A stretch of DNA of 64,000 nt, from NCBI GenBank assembly GCA_964570685.1, contig CAZMZC010000007.1, positions 17,091 to 81,090 of the forward strand. Reading direction: 5' to 3'. Positions 16,735 to 24,898 of this stretch are shown piece by piece. The translations under genes and the position numbers were made by a program. The stretch's first letter is position 1. The number at the start of each line of letters is the position of its first letter. The stretch comes from UBA1189 sp964570685 (GTDB lineage Bacteria; Bacteroidota; Bacteroidia; Bacteroidales; Bacteroidaceae). The notes beneath the pieces were generated by a model. The model was not told the DNA's origin, made no database searches, and was given only the letters and a program-made list of their open reading frames with translations.

Positions 16735-16801
16735 ATGTCCATAACCGAACGAGTATTAACTTAATGCTGAAGCGGGGAGAGTGGTAAGCGACATAAACTA
16801 T

Positions 16802-17179
16802 ATGATTACAGCAGAATGGTGCAAGCAACTCCCCGATGGTGACTTTATTATGGAATATCAGATTTTTTCTCCTTTTGACATTTATAGGGATCGTAAAAGA
16901 TTTAGCCGTTTTTTTCTAATTCCAAAGTCCGAACAGCACGAATTAAATAATGTCATCATCATTGCAAATAGAGCGGGAATTCGTTTGTTTCAGCATGGTT
17001 CCTGGCCAAAGTCCCTAGTCAGTAATGTATTGATGTCAATACAATGCTCTGAAAACAAACGATTAGAGTTCATTACTCCTGATGAAATGTCGGATCTTAA
17101 GGAGATAGTCCGCGAAGGATTATGGAGAAAATTCGACTATCAATTGAAAGACAATAAATGGATTGTTAAACTTAAATAG
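16802..17179 (+). CDS. Hypothetical protein, first gene of an AT-rich pair
   Basis: About 125 aa from the ATG at 16802; a GTG at 16781, in frame and after GGGGAGAG, is an alternative start. I do not recognise the family. The protein is soluble, alpha/beta in character, with QLPDGDFIMEYQIFSPFDIY near the start and a charged C-terminus. It has no signal peptide or membrane segment. The next gene starts 7 bases after its stop, so the two are almost certainly co-translated. The base composition is clearly more AT-rich than the flanks, suggesting transfer. By position it could be the partner or antitoxin of the HEPN-like protein, but nothing in its sequence proves that. Confidence 0.65.
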   Translation: MITAEWCKQLPDGDFIMEYQIFSPFDIYRDRKRFSRFFLIPKSEQHELNNVIIIANRAGIRLFQHGSWPKSLVSNVLMSIQCSENKRLEFITPDEMSDLKEIVREGLWRKFDYQLKDNKWIVKLK

Positions 17180-17186
17180 AAAGGAT

Positions 17187-17681
17187 ATGCCTATAATCAG
17201 CTTAAGAAAACGAGTATGCAATAATCAACTCGGACACTTACTTTCAATACTATATGAAGATGTATTGTTGATGTGTGAAATTGACAAGTCGCCTATAAAG
17301 AATAATACCAAGTCTAAAGATTGGTTGAATTTTCTCAATTCGCATAAATTGGGACTAAGTCATAACCATAAAAAGGAAACTGGAAAATTCAATACACAAA
17401 AGATCGGAAAAAATGAATATATAGTGCTTAATAGCAAATATGCTCAGTCAGATATTTGTGATAAGATTATTTTCACTAATAAGCGTAATCAAGTGTTTTC
17501 TAGTTTGCTTGGTCATATTAGAAACGCTTTTGCACATAACCAAATCTTTGTAGACGAAGCTAATGGATATATCACAATGTATGATCGTTTAACTCCATAT
17601 TCAAAAGTCTTTACGATGATAGCATATGTGAAAATAAGTGAACTCGAAGATATGATAAAAGTAATAAGAAACCTTAAATAA
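17187..17681 (+). CDS. HEPN-like protein with an RxxxxH motif (possible RNase toxin)
   Basis: 164 aa from the ATG at 17187, preceded by AGAAAGGAT and 7 bases after the previous stop; an upstream ATG at 17163 would overlap that gene. It is mostly helical. Near residues 112-117 it has HIRNAFAHNQIF, matching the R-x4-H signature of HEPN domains, whose Arg and His form the RNase active site in many toxins and defence proteins. I do not recognise a named subfamily and there is no nucleotidyltransferase partner, the usual companion. It is AT-rich like its neighbour. Function as a toxin or effector is inference from one motif. Confidence 0.6.
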   Translation: MPIISLRKRVCNNQLGHLLSILYEDVLLMCEIDKSPIKNNTKSKDWLNFLNSHKLGLSHNHKKETGKFNTQKIGKNEYIVLNSKYAQSDICDKIIFTNKRNQVFSSLLGHIRNAFAHNQIFVDEANGYITMYDRLTPYSKVFTMIAYVKISELEDMIKVIRNLK

Positions 17682-17690
17682 TCGAATTTT

Positions 17691-19682
17691 ATGAAAACAA
17701 CTAAACTCTGGCTGACCACGATAGCAGTGCTATTGTGCGGCATTACGGCAAGTGCCTTTGACTTTACGGTAAATAATATTTACTACAACATCACATCCGA
17801 AGAGGAACTGACGGTAGAAGTAACGGCAAGGAGCGGAAAATACGCAGGAGTGGTGATTATTCCGTCTTCCGTAACAAATAATGGTACCACATATAATGTG
17901 ACGCGTATTGGAAAATATGCTTTCTATAATTGTAGTACCCTCACCTCCGTCACTATTCCCAAGAGTGTAACAACTATAGAGGAAGGTGCTTTCAAAAATT
18001 GTGCTGGTATGCTTCGAGTTAATTGTAATATACCATCTGCGTCATCTAGTAGTAAAGGAGCATTCTATGGCAGCAATTTTTCAAAAGTAGTTATCGGTAA
18101 GAATATGACGAGCATCGGTGATTATGCTTTCTATGGTTGTGATAGCCTAACCTCCGTTACCATTCCCGAAGATTCCAAGTTGGCGAGTATCGGTGGTTAT
18201 GCATTCTATGATTGTGATAACATCCCCTCCATTACCATACCAAAGAGTGTGACGAGTATAGGAAGCAAAGCTTTCAATAAATGCAGTAGCCTCACCACCA
18301 TCACCCTCCCCGAGGGTGTGACGAGTATTGGAGACCTGGCTTTTGATTGCAACAGCCTTACTGCCATTGTTGTCGCAGAGGGTAATGCTGTATACGACTC
18401 GCGTAATGGATGTAATGCTATCATAGAAACAGCCAGCAATACTCTGATAGCAGGATGCTCCACTACCATTATCCCCGAGGGTGTGATGGGTGTTGGAGGC
18501 AATGCATTCTATGGTTGCGATAGCCTCACTTCCATCACCATGCCAAAGAGTGTGACGAGTATCGGTGATTATGCATTCTCTGGTTGCGAGAACCTTACCT
18601 CCATCACCATACCAAAGAGTGTGACGAACATTGGAGATGGTGTTTTCCGTGATTGCATCAGCCTCACCTCTGTCACTATTCCCGAAGATTCTAAGTTGAC
18701 GAATATAGGAGAAAATGCTTTCTATGATTGCCGGATCCTTACCTCTGTTTCCATCCCAAAAAGTGTGACAAGCATTGGAAATGATGCTTTTAGATTTTGC
18801 ATCAACCTTACCTCCATCACCCTCCCCGAGAGTGTGACGAGTATTGGAGACGGTGTTTTTCGTGATTGCTGGAGCCTTACCTCTGTTACCCTCCCCAAGA
18901 GTGTGACGAGTATTGGAAATGGAGCTTTTTATTGTTGCAGAAGCTTCACCTCTGTCACTATTCCCGAAGATTCTAAGTTGACGAGTATCGGTGATTATGC
19001 ATTCTCTGGTTGCGAGAACCTTACCTCCATCACCATACCAAAGAGTGTGACGAACATTGGAGATGGTGTTTTCCGTGATTGCATCAGCCTCACCTCTGTC
19101 ACTATTCCCGAAGATTCTAAGTTGACGAGTATAGGAGAAAATGCTTTCTTTAGTTGCAGTAGCCTCACCTCTATTACTATCCCTGAGAGTGTGACGAGTA
19201 TTGGGAATTATGCTTTCTATAGTTGCAGGAGCCTCACCTCTATCATCATCTCTGCGAGTGTGTCTACTAGCATCGGAACTGGGGCCTTTAATGGTTGTAC
19301 TGCTCTTAAAGAGCTGACTTTAGGCAAGGGGCTTAAGAAGATTGCCGCAAAGACATTCTCAGGTGCTACATCCTTGGAAAAGATTACTATCTATGCTACC
19401 CAGCCTCCTGCTGCCGATGGATTTATTTTCTCAGATACTACCTATGAGAATGCTGCGCTCTACGTGCCGCAGGGTAGCATGTCGAAATATCAGGTGATGA
19501 CAGGCTGGAGCGGATTCTATAATATAGTGGAGTTTGACCCTGACACTGCAATCTCTCCATCAACAATTGAAAACAACCCATCAACTGTTATCTACAACCT
19601 TAACGGTCGCCGTGAACTCGATACCGAGAATCTGAGGGGTGGCATTTATATTATCAACGGCAAAAAGGTTCTTGTAAGGTGA
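17691..19682 (+). CDS. Secreted BspA-like leucine-rich-repeat (LRR_5) protein
   Basis: A 663-aa surface or secreted protein. A signal peptide (MKTTKLWLTTIAVLLCGITASA) is followed by about 19-20 LRR_5 units of the form xxIGdyAFxgCxsLTSVTIPxSVT, broken near residues 220-260 by a non-repeat segment (AVYDSRNGCNAIIET). The C-terminal tail YNLNGRRELDTENLRGGIYI...GKKVLVR is the short type common on Prevotella and Bacteroides secreted proteins. BspA relatives bind host matrix or other bacteria. A 150-bp stretch (18553-18702) is duplicated exactly at 18979-19128, evidence of recent repeat expansion. It starts 9 bases after the HEPN gene but has its own character. Confidence 0.93.
   Translation: MKTTKLWLTTIAVLLCGITASAFDFTVNNIYYNITSEEELTVEVTARSGKYAGVVIIPSSVTNNGTTYNVTRIGKYAFYNCSTLTSVTIPKSVTTIEEGAFKNCAGMLRVNCNIPSASSSSKGAFYGSNFSKVVIGKNMTSIGDYAFYGCDSLTSVTIPEDSKLASIGGYAFYDCDNIPSITIPKSVTSIGSKAFNKCSSLTTITLPEGVTSIGDLAFDCNSLTAIVVAEGNAVYDSRNGCNAIIETASNTLIAGCSTTIIPEGVMGVGGNAFYGCDSLTSITMPKSVTSIGDYAFSGCENLTSITIPKSVTNIGDGVFRDCISLTSVTIPEDSKLTNIGENAFYDCRILTSVSIPKSVTSIGNDAFRFCINLTSITLPESVTSIGDGVFRDCWSLTSVTLPKSVTSIGNGAFYCCRSFTSVTIPEDSKLTSIGDYAFSGCENLTSITIPKSVTNIGDGVFRDCISLTSVTIPEDSKLTSIGENAFFSCSSLTSITIPESVTSIGNYAFYSCRSLTSIIISASVSTSIGTGAFNGCTALKELTLGKGLKKIAAKTFSGATSLEKITIYATQPPAADGFIFSDTTYENAALYVPQGSMSKYQVMTGWSGFYNIVEFDPDTAISPSTIENNPSTVIYNLNGRRELDTENLRGGIYIINGKKVLVR
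18553..18702 (+). repeat. Exact 150-bp internal repeat of the LRR gene, copy 1
   Basis: Identical to 18979-19128 (offset 426 bases = 142 codons), with similarity continuing about 20 bases further after one mismatch. Confidence 0.95.
18979..19128 (+). repeat. Exact 150-bp internal repeat of the LRR gene, copy 2
   Basis: Second identical copy, in frame. Confidence 0.95.
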
Positions 19683-19705
19683 CCTTGCAGAACTTTCCCA
19701 ATTTT

Positions 19706-19746
19706 ACGTATCTTCGCGACGAAAGTTGCGAAGATACGTTTTTATT
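19706..19746 (+). terminator. Terminator after the LRR gene
   Basis: ACGTATCTTCGC pairs with GCGAAGATACGT, extended by GAC/GTT around a GAAA loop, then TTTTTT. Very strong. Confidence 0.92.
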
Positions 19747-19823
19747 GGGAGTAATATGATAAGTCGAGCTCTCGCATATTGCCACCAAAGCTACCTTTCA
19801 ACTACCGAAACTTCCCCAAATTA

Positions 19824-19935
19824 GTGTACAAAAACTGTACATAAACTATCCATAAACTATCCATAAACTGTACAAGTTTTCGCGCTAACACACATGTTTG
19901 TCAGTGGATTATGCGTATAACATGTACAAATGCCT
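19824..19935 (+). repeat. Inverted repeat R1, element A, left arm
   Basis: Starts GTGTACAAAAACTGTACATA and ends near CAGTGGATTATGCG...TGTACAAATGC. The reverse complement of 20577-20686 aligns along its length (roughly three-quarters identical by eye, with one extra CCATAAACTAT here). Related copies occur at 43206-43309, 44493-44596 and, in part, 54521-54558. Confidence 0.8.
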
Positions 19936-20054
19936 GCGAGCGTATGTTTTTACATGTTTTTCCCTTTATTTTAAGGAGTATTTCGTAACAATCACACTGC
20001 CCCATCTTCCGATTTCTCTTTACACTTTACTTTTTCTCCTTGCAGATGGAAGAA

Positions 20055-20119
20055 TTTCTACCCGCGGGTAGAATGTTTTCTATTCGCAGTTAGAAACATT
20101 TCTACTTGCAGTTAGAAAT
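20055..20119 (+). repeat. Three tandem TTTCTAnnTGCAnnTAGAAA-type palindromes
   Basis: TTTCTACCCGCGGGTAGAAT, TTTCTATTCGCAGTTAGAAA and TTTCTACTTGCAGTTAGAAA, spaced about 22-23 bases. Same family as 20403-20463 and 44271-44356. Confidence 0.85.
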
Positions 20120-20122
20120 ATT

Positions 20123-20374
20123 TTCGACCTGTACGATTGATTTTCTTGCCCACAGTTTTTTTGTCAACTGATAGAACAGATTTAACAGATATGCACGCGC
20201 TACGCTTGTGCCCTACCGGAATGCCAACACTCGGCAAGGCCGACAAGCGCGGGCGAAGCGACGCGCCAATCTGTTTTATCCGTTTCATCAGTTGACTAAA
20301 TATATTTTCCGTGTGATTTTTAGTTGTTATCAAATCTGTTTCATCGGTGGTTTACTTCAATCGTACAGGTCGAA
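20123..20374. repeat. Long nested hairpin in element A
   Basis: TTCGACCTGTACGATTGA (20123-20140) is perfectly complementary to 20357-20374. Inside it GTCAACTGAT (20163-20172) pairs with 20287-20296, and AACAGATT (20175-20182) with 20269-20276. The whole region can fold into one imperfect stem of about 250 bases. Confidence 0.8.
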
Positions 20375-20402
20375 TATTTTTTGAAACAGGTGTCTCGCTT
20401 CG

Positions 20403-20463
20403 CTACCCCTGCAGAGGTAGTGCTCTCTCCCTGCAAGGATAGTGCTCTCTCCCTGCAGGGGTA
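20403..20463 (+). repeat. Three tandem CTCTCCCTGCAAGGATAG-type palindromes
   Basis: CTACCCCTGCAGAGGTAG, CTCTCCCTGCAAGGATAG and CTCTCCCTGCAGGGGTAG at about 22-base spacing. They lie just left of the right arm, as in element B. Confidence 0.85.
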
Positions 20464-20576
20464 GTGACTTTTGGAACTATAGAGCAAAGGTGATGAATAG
20501 TTTTTACAGTTGCAATGGCTGTAAGGGGGGGGAAGCTCTCAGGGTATCAAAAGACCGAAAAGAAGCGGTGAAAAAA

Positions 20577-20686
20577 GCATTTGTACATATTTGTATGCGT
20601 AATCCGCTGGGCATCATAATGGTTAGGCCGAAAATAAGTACAGTTTATGGATAGTTTATGTACAGTTTTCGTACACAAAAAGTACA
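20577..20686 (-). repeat. Inverted repeat R1, element A, right arm
   Basis: Reverse-complement partner of 19824-19935. The interval 19747-20840 holds no credible protein gene, only these repeats. It is followed at 20690-20825 by CCGTGTGTTCCGTG-type runs. Confidence 0.8.
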
Positions 20687-20689
20687 CTT

Positions 20690-20825
20690 TCCGTGTGTTC
20701 GGTGTGCTCCGTGTGTTCCATGGCCACTGATTTATTTTTATCACGGATTATACGGAGCACACGGATAATCACGGATAATAATAGAAATCCGTCAAATCCG
20801 CGTGTTCCGTGTGTTCCGTGGTCAG
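20690..20825. repeat. CCGTGTGTTCCGTG-rich intergenic repeats
   Basis: Runs of CCGTGTGTTC(C/G)GTGTG and their reverse complements (ACGGAGCACACGGATAATC) between element A and the DUF3276 gene. Confidence 0.7.
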
Positions 20826-20840
20826 TAAAGCAGTGGCGCT

Positions 20841-21212
20841 TTACTCAAAGTCGATGTCTATTTTCAGGTCGTCGGGCAGGGGAGCCTCTTCGTCGGGTGC
20901 CGGCTCTTCTGTGTCGGGCTCGTCCGTTTCGGTGGCGGAGACATATCCGAGCCCTTCGGGTTGCTCCCTATGGATGTAGCCCACGGCTTTGCTCAGTGCG
21001 TCGATGAACTTGCCGAAGTCCTCCTCGTAGAGGAAAATCTTGTGTTTCTCGAAGGTGAACGGCGCTTCGGGGCCCTCGCCCTGGGTTATTTTCTTGCTTT
21101 CTGTGATGCAGAGGTACAGTTCGCCTCTCCGGTTGCGCTTTACGTCGAGGTAATAGATGCGCTTGCCGGCCTTGACGCTTTCTGAGTATACGATATCCTT
21201 TTCGCGGTCCAT
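20841..21212 (-). CDS. DUF3276 family (PUR-alpha-like) nucleic-acid-binding protein
   Basis: 123 aa. Residues 7-80 form the PUR-like domain (VYSESVKAGKRIYYLDVKRN, GELYLCITESKK, KHKIFLYEEDFGKFIDALSKA), and the C-terminal 35 residues are strongly acidic. PUR-domain proteins bind single-stranded DNA or RNA; this small form is conserved in Bacteroidetes but its role is unknown. It stands alone with a 160-base upstream gap in which I see no clear promoter box. Confidence 0.9.
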   Translation of the reverse strand: MDREKDIVYSESVKAGKRIYYLDVKRNRRGELYLCITESKKITQGEGPEAPFTFEKHKIFLYEEDFGKFIDALSKAVGYIHREQPEGLGYVSATETDEPDTEEPAPDEEAPLPDDLKIDIDFE

Positions 21213-21376
21213 GCTGCTTATTTACCTTAGAAAATTATAAATTCGTGTCAAATATGGTGAAAATAATTGAAATCTGCAAGCTAAAGCCCAAGTTTTTTTA
21301 CGAATATATAATTTATTGGCAGCTTTGGCTGCACCTCGGTGTATGGTGTGTGCAATAATGGCTCACAATCTGCTCC

Positions 21377-23239
21377 TTAGAAGGGGAACAGCAGCGGTAG
21401 CACGAGCACCATCACCACGCCGAGTATGAGCTGCAGCGGCAGGCCTACCTTGACGTAGTCGGAGAACTTGTACTGCCCTGCGGGCATCACCAATGCGTTG
21501 GGTGGGGTGGAGAAGGGCGATGAGAAGCAGAGGCTGGCGCCGAGGGTGACGGCAAAGAGCAGCGGCACGGGGCTGACACCTACCTGCAGGGCACACTGCA
21601 TGGCGATGGGGGCCATGAGCACGGCGGTGGCGGTGTTGCTGATGAACATCGTGAGTACCGAGGTGGCAAAGTATATGCCGGCAAGCAGCAGCATGGGGCT
21701 GTAGCCGCCCAGGCTGGTGGAGAGGGTGGTCGATATCCATGAGGCAATGCCTGTCTTCTCCAGTGCCAGCGACATGGGCATCATGGCACCGATGAGCACG
21801 ATGCTCTCCCAGTTGATGGTCTTGTAGGCAGCCTCCACGTTGCGGAAACAGCCGGTGAGCACCATCAGGAGTCCGGCAATCATCACGGCAGTGACAGGCT
21901 TGATGGGGATGAAGTCGAACACCATCACCACGATCATGGCTATCATGATGGCGGCGGCCACGGGGGCTTTGTAGTCGAGCGTCACCTTGGCGGCCTCCTC
22001 GAGGGGGCGGCCCACTACAATCCATTCCTCGGTCTCGGTCTCCAGGCGGGCAATGTTGTCCCACGTGCCCTGCACGAGCAGCACGTCGCCCGACTGTATC
22101 TTCTCGTCGGCAATGCCTTCGAGGATGTACTTGTTCTTGCGGCAGATACCCAGCACGCTCACGTTGTAGCGGGTGCGGAAGCCTACCTCCTTGACCGACT
22201 TGTTGACGACGGTGGAGGTGGACATGAGCACTATCTCGGCCACGCCGATGTCGTAGAAGTCGAATCCGCTGCCCGTCTGACTCTCCTCGTCGGGTAGCAG
22301 GGTGAGGGCGTAGTCGGCGGCGAGGCGCTCTATCTGTGCCTGCTTGCCCGAGATGTAGAGTATGTCGTCGGGGCGCAGGATGGTGTCGGGGTCGGCAGCC
22401 TTTTGTGTCGACTTGCGGGCCATCGGGTTGCGCTGGTTGCGGTCTATGCTCCTCACCTCCACAATGTTGAGGCTGTACTGCTTGCGTATGTCGAGCTCAC
22501 CAATCATCTTGCCTGCCACGGGCGATGTGGCCTCTACGGAGAGGCGGTAAAGGTTGTCCACCACACCATATTCCTTGACGAGGCTCTTGAGCGACTTGCC
22601 GCTGCTGGCGCTGGCTCCGCTCAGGGCACCGGGCTTGGAGAGGAACTTCTTGCTTAGGGGCAACAGCAGCAGCGTGCCCACTACGGCGCAGATGAGACCT
22701 ACGGGGAGGAAGGTGAAGAAGCCCAGTCCCTCGAAGCCTCCCTTGATGAGCTCTTCGTTGATGATGATGTTGGGCGGCGTACCGATGAGTGTCATCATGC
22801 CGCTCATGCTGCTGGCGAAGGCAAGCGGCATAAGCAACCGGCTGGGGTTCATCTTCATGCTCATGGCCATACTCACCACGATGGGTATCATGATGGCTAC
22901 CGTGCCCGTATTGCTGACGAAGGCACCCATAAACGATGTCACCACCATCACGAGCACGAAGAGGCGTGTCTCGCTGGTTCCTGCCAGCTTCATCAGGCGC
23001 GAGCTGACCATCTTGGCCAGTCCTGTCTGGAATATGGCTCCACCCACCACGAACAAGCCTATCATCATGATGAGTGCCGTGCTGGAGAAACCCGACAGGG
23101 CCTCCTCGGGCGTGAGAATACCTGCCACCATCAGGCACACGAGGGCACACAGGGCTACAATGTCGGAGCGTATCTTGCCGTTGATGAAGAAGGCTACCGC
23201 CAGTGCCAATATCGCTAAAGTTAAAATTTGGTCCATCAT
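21377..23239 (-). CDS. SLC13 (DASS) family anion permease with two RCK_C/TrkA-C domains
   Basis: 620-aa inner-membrane transporter. N-terminal helices (1-190) include the signature FVSNTGTVAIMIPIV near 110 and GTPPNIIINEEL near 155; a soluble middle (about 210-395) holds two TrkA-C-like domains (VEATSPVAGKMIGELDIRKQ; VLMSTSTVVNKSVKEVGFR); helices resume to the end with FISNTATAVLMAP and FSTPPNALVMPAG. The layout is typical of sodium/sulfate or dicarboxylate carriers with regulatory RCK_C insertions. The substrate (sulfate, dicarboxylate or another anion) cannot be fixed from sequence. Monocistronic. Confidence 0.9.
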   Translation of the reverse strand: MMDQILTLAILALAVAFFINGKIRSDIVALCALVCLMVAGILTPEEALSGFSSTALIMMIGLFVVGGAIFQTGLAKMVSSRLMKLAGTSETRLFVLVMVVTSFMGAFVSNTGTVAIMIPIVVSMAMSMKMNPSRLLMPLAFASSMSGMMTLIGTPPNIIINEELIKGGFEGLGFFTFLPVGLICAVVGTLLLLPLSKKFLSKPGALSGASASSGKSLKSLVKEYGVVDNLYRLSVEATSPVAGKMIGELDIRKQYSLNIVEVRSIDRNQRNPMARKSTQKAADPDTILRPDDILYISGKQAQIERLAADYALTLLPDEESQTGSGFDFYDIGVAEIVLMSTSTVVNKSVKEVGFRTRYNVSVLGICRKNKYILEGIADEKIQSGDVLLVQGTWDNIARLETETEEWIVVGRPLEEAAKVTLDYKAPVAAAIMIAMIVVMVFDFIPIKPVTAVMIAGLLMVLTGCFRNVEAAYKTINWESIVLIGAMMPMSLALEKTGIASWISTTLSTSLGGYSPMLLLAGIYFATSVLTMFISNTATAVLMAPIAMQCALQVGVSPVPLLFAVTLGASLCFSSPFSTPPNALVMPAGQYKFSDYVKVGLPLQLILGVVMVLVLPLLFPF

Positions 23240-23287
23240 TTCCTTTGCTTTTTTTTACCTTTTCTTACCTATTGTATTATGAAGAGT

Positions 23288-23296
23288 GCAAAGATA
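23288..23296 (-). promoter_or_regulatory. -7 promoter box for the SLC13 permease
   Basis: TATCTTTGC on the reverse strand, 49 bases before the start. Confidence 0.65.
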
Positions 23297-23339
23297 CGGC
23301 TTTTTTTTGAATGTGGGGAGGGTAGCGCTACTTTAGTTT

Positions 23340-23583
23340 GCACTTTGCACAAACAGAATTTAGGCTGCGCCTCAGAAATATTCAAATAAATTTAATAAAA
23401 TTGAATTTCTGCCTCGCTCAGTAAAGAAAATACAAGCATTTTCTCTACTTTCACTCGTTGAAATTTGATATTTCGTTCGGCTTGCACTATCTTTAGCTTG
23501 CGCTTCGCACAAGCAGAAATTAGGCTGCGCCTCAGAAATATTCAAATAAATTTGATATTTCGTTCGGCTTGCACTAATTTTGC
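23340..23583 (+). repeat. Duplicated promoter-region repeat before nusB
   Basis: GGCTGCGCCTCAGAAATATTCAAATAAATTT occurs at about 23362-23392 and again at 23523-23553, and TTGATATTTCGTTCGGCTTGCACTA occurs twice (near 23466 and 23551). The second copy ends in the functional-looking box TAATTTTGC (23575-23583); the first ends in TATCTTTAG. No gene lies between 23240 and 23603. Confidence 0.8.
23575..23583 (+). promoter_or_regulatory. -7 promoter box for nusB
   Basis: TAATTTTGC, 20 bases before the nusB ATG. Confidence 0.6.
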
Positions 23584-23603
23584 AGAAAATTTCATATAGA
23601 GTT

Positions 23604-24530
23604 ATGATTAATCGAGTACTTATCAGACTGAAGGTGATTCAGGTCATTTATGCCTACTACCAAAACGAGGGCAAGAATGTAGAGACTGCAGAGAAAGAAT
23701 TGTTTTATAGCTTGTCCAAGGCATACGATTTGTACAACTATCTGTTACTGTTGATGGTAGAGGTGACGCGCTTTGCCGACCGCCGCATTGATAACCGCCG
23801 CCACAAACTGCGTCCTACGTATGAGGACCTCAACCCTAATACACGCTTTATCGACAATGCTTTCGTGGCACAGCTGGCTGCAAACAAGCAACTGGAGGAG
23901 TTCAGCAAGAACCAGAAGCGCACGTGGGACGACGAGGGCGATTTCGTGAAACGCCTCTTCGAGCAGATTGAAGCATCGGGTATCTATCAGGGATATATGG
24001 CCAAGGAGACGCTCACCTATGAGGACGACCGCGAGCTGTGGCGCAAGCTGTACCGCACATTCATTGCGCAGAACGATGAGATAGACGAACTGCTCGAGGA
24101 GCAGAGCCTCTACTGGAACGATGACAAGGCTATCGTCGACACCTTCGTGCTGAAGACCATCAAGCACTTCGAGCCCCAGAAAGGGGCCGAGCAGGAACTG
24201 CTGCCCGAGTATAAGAGCGACGATGACAAGGAGTTTGCCCGCAAGCTGCTACACAACGCCATCAACAACGCCGAGGCATACCGCAACCTGATGGAACAGA
24301 ACACGAAGAACTGGAATATGGAGCGCCTCGCCTTCATGGATATCCTCATCATGCAGGTAGCTCTGGCCGAGATACTCTCGTTCCCCACCATCCCCACGAC
24401 GGTGTCGCTCAACGAGTATGTGGAGGTGGCCAAGATGTACAGCACACCCAAGAGCGGAAGTTTCATCAATGGTATGCTCGACACAATTGTTAATCAATTG
24501 AAAAAAGAAAACAAATTGCGCAAGGCTTAA
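23604..24530 (+). CDS. nusB: Transcription antitermination factor NusB (long Bacteroidetes form)
   Basis: 308 aa from the ATG at 23604 (MINRVLIRLKVIQVIYAYYQ); an in-frame start at 23580 would lie inside the promoter box. NusB binds boxA RNA with S10 in rRNA antitermination. The NusB fold is in the C-terminal half (WNMERLAFMDILIMQVALAEIL, TVSLNEYVEVAKMYSTPKSG, FINGMLDTIV). The family's E. coli member is about 140 aa; an N-terminal extension of about 150 residues is normal in Bacteroidetes. Likely upstream of yajC with its own promoter between. Confidence 0.9.
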   Translation: MINRVLIRLKVIQVIYAYYQNEGKNVETAEKELFYSLSKAYDLYNYLLLLMVEVTRFADRRIDNRRHKLRPTYEDLNPNTRFIDNAFVAQLAANKQLEEFSKNQKRTWDDEGDFVKRLFEQIEASGIYQGYMAKETLTYEDDRELWRKLYRTFIAQNDEIDELLEEQSLYWNDDKAIVDTFVLKTIKHFEPQKGAEQELLPEYKSDDDKEFARKLLHNAINNAEAYRNLMEQNTKNWNMERLAFMDILIMQVALAEILSFPTIPTTVSLNEYVEVAKMYSTPKSGSFINGMLDTIVNQLKKENKLRKA

Positions 24531-24542
24531 TTGAATATTGCG

Positions 24543-24551
24543 TATCTTTGC
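24543..24551 (+). promoter_or_regulatory. -7 promoter box for yajC-ybbR-coaE
   Basis: TATCTTTGC, 35 bases before yajC. Confidence 0.6.
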
Positions 24552-24586
24552 ATGAAATATTAATCATTAAAAAAGAGTAAACGAAT

Positions 24587-24898
24587 ATGTTATTGTTACA
24601 AGCACAAGCTGGAGGCGCTGCCTCATTCTTTGCATCACCCATCTTTATGATTGTGTTGATGTTCGTCATCATGTACTTCTTTATGATTCGTCCGCAGCGC
24701 AAGCAGCAGAAGGCCATCGAGGCATTCCGCAACAGCCTCAGCGCAGGTCAGCAGGTAGTGACCAGCGGTGGCGTGTACGGTACCGTGAAGGAGATCAACA
24801 ACAACATCGTGGTGCTGGAGATTGCCCCCAGTGTAAAGATCAAGATTGACAAGTCGTCAGTATATGCCGACATGTCAAGCAATGCTCAGCAGAAGTAA
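24587..24898 (+). CDS. yajC: Preprotein translocase subunit YajC
   Basis: 103 aa. One membrane helix (PIFMIVLMFVIMYFFMI, residues 20-36) is followed by the family signature RPQRKQQKAIEAFRNSL and a small soluble domain (GQQVVTSGGVYGTVKEI). It is an accessory of the SecDF complex at the inner membrane. Its TAA overlaps the ybbR ATG (TAATG), so the two are translationally coupled. Confidence 0.95.
   Translation: MLLLQAQAGGAASFFASPIFMIVLMFVIMYFFMIRPQRKQQKAIEAFRNSLSAGQQVVTSGGVYGTVKEINNNIVVLEIAPSVKIKIDKSSVYADMSSNAQQK

Noticed and set aside
20055..20119. CRISPR array
   Set aside because: The units are adjacent palindromes with 2-3 base gaps, no spacers and no cas genes.
20442..20654. Open frame in element A
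   Set aside because: It is made of palindromes and the right R1 arm, with no protein-like features.
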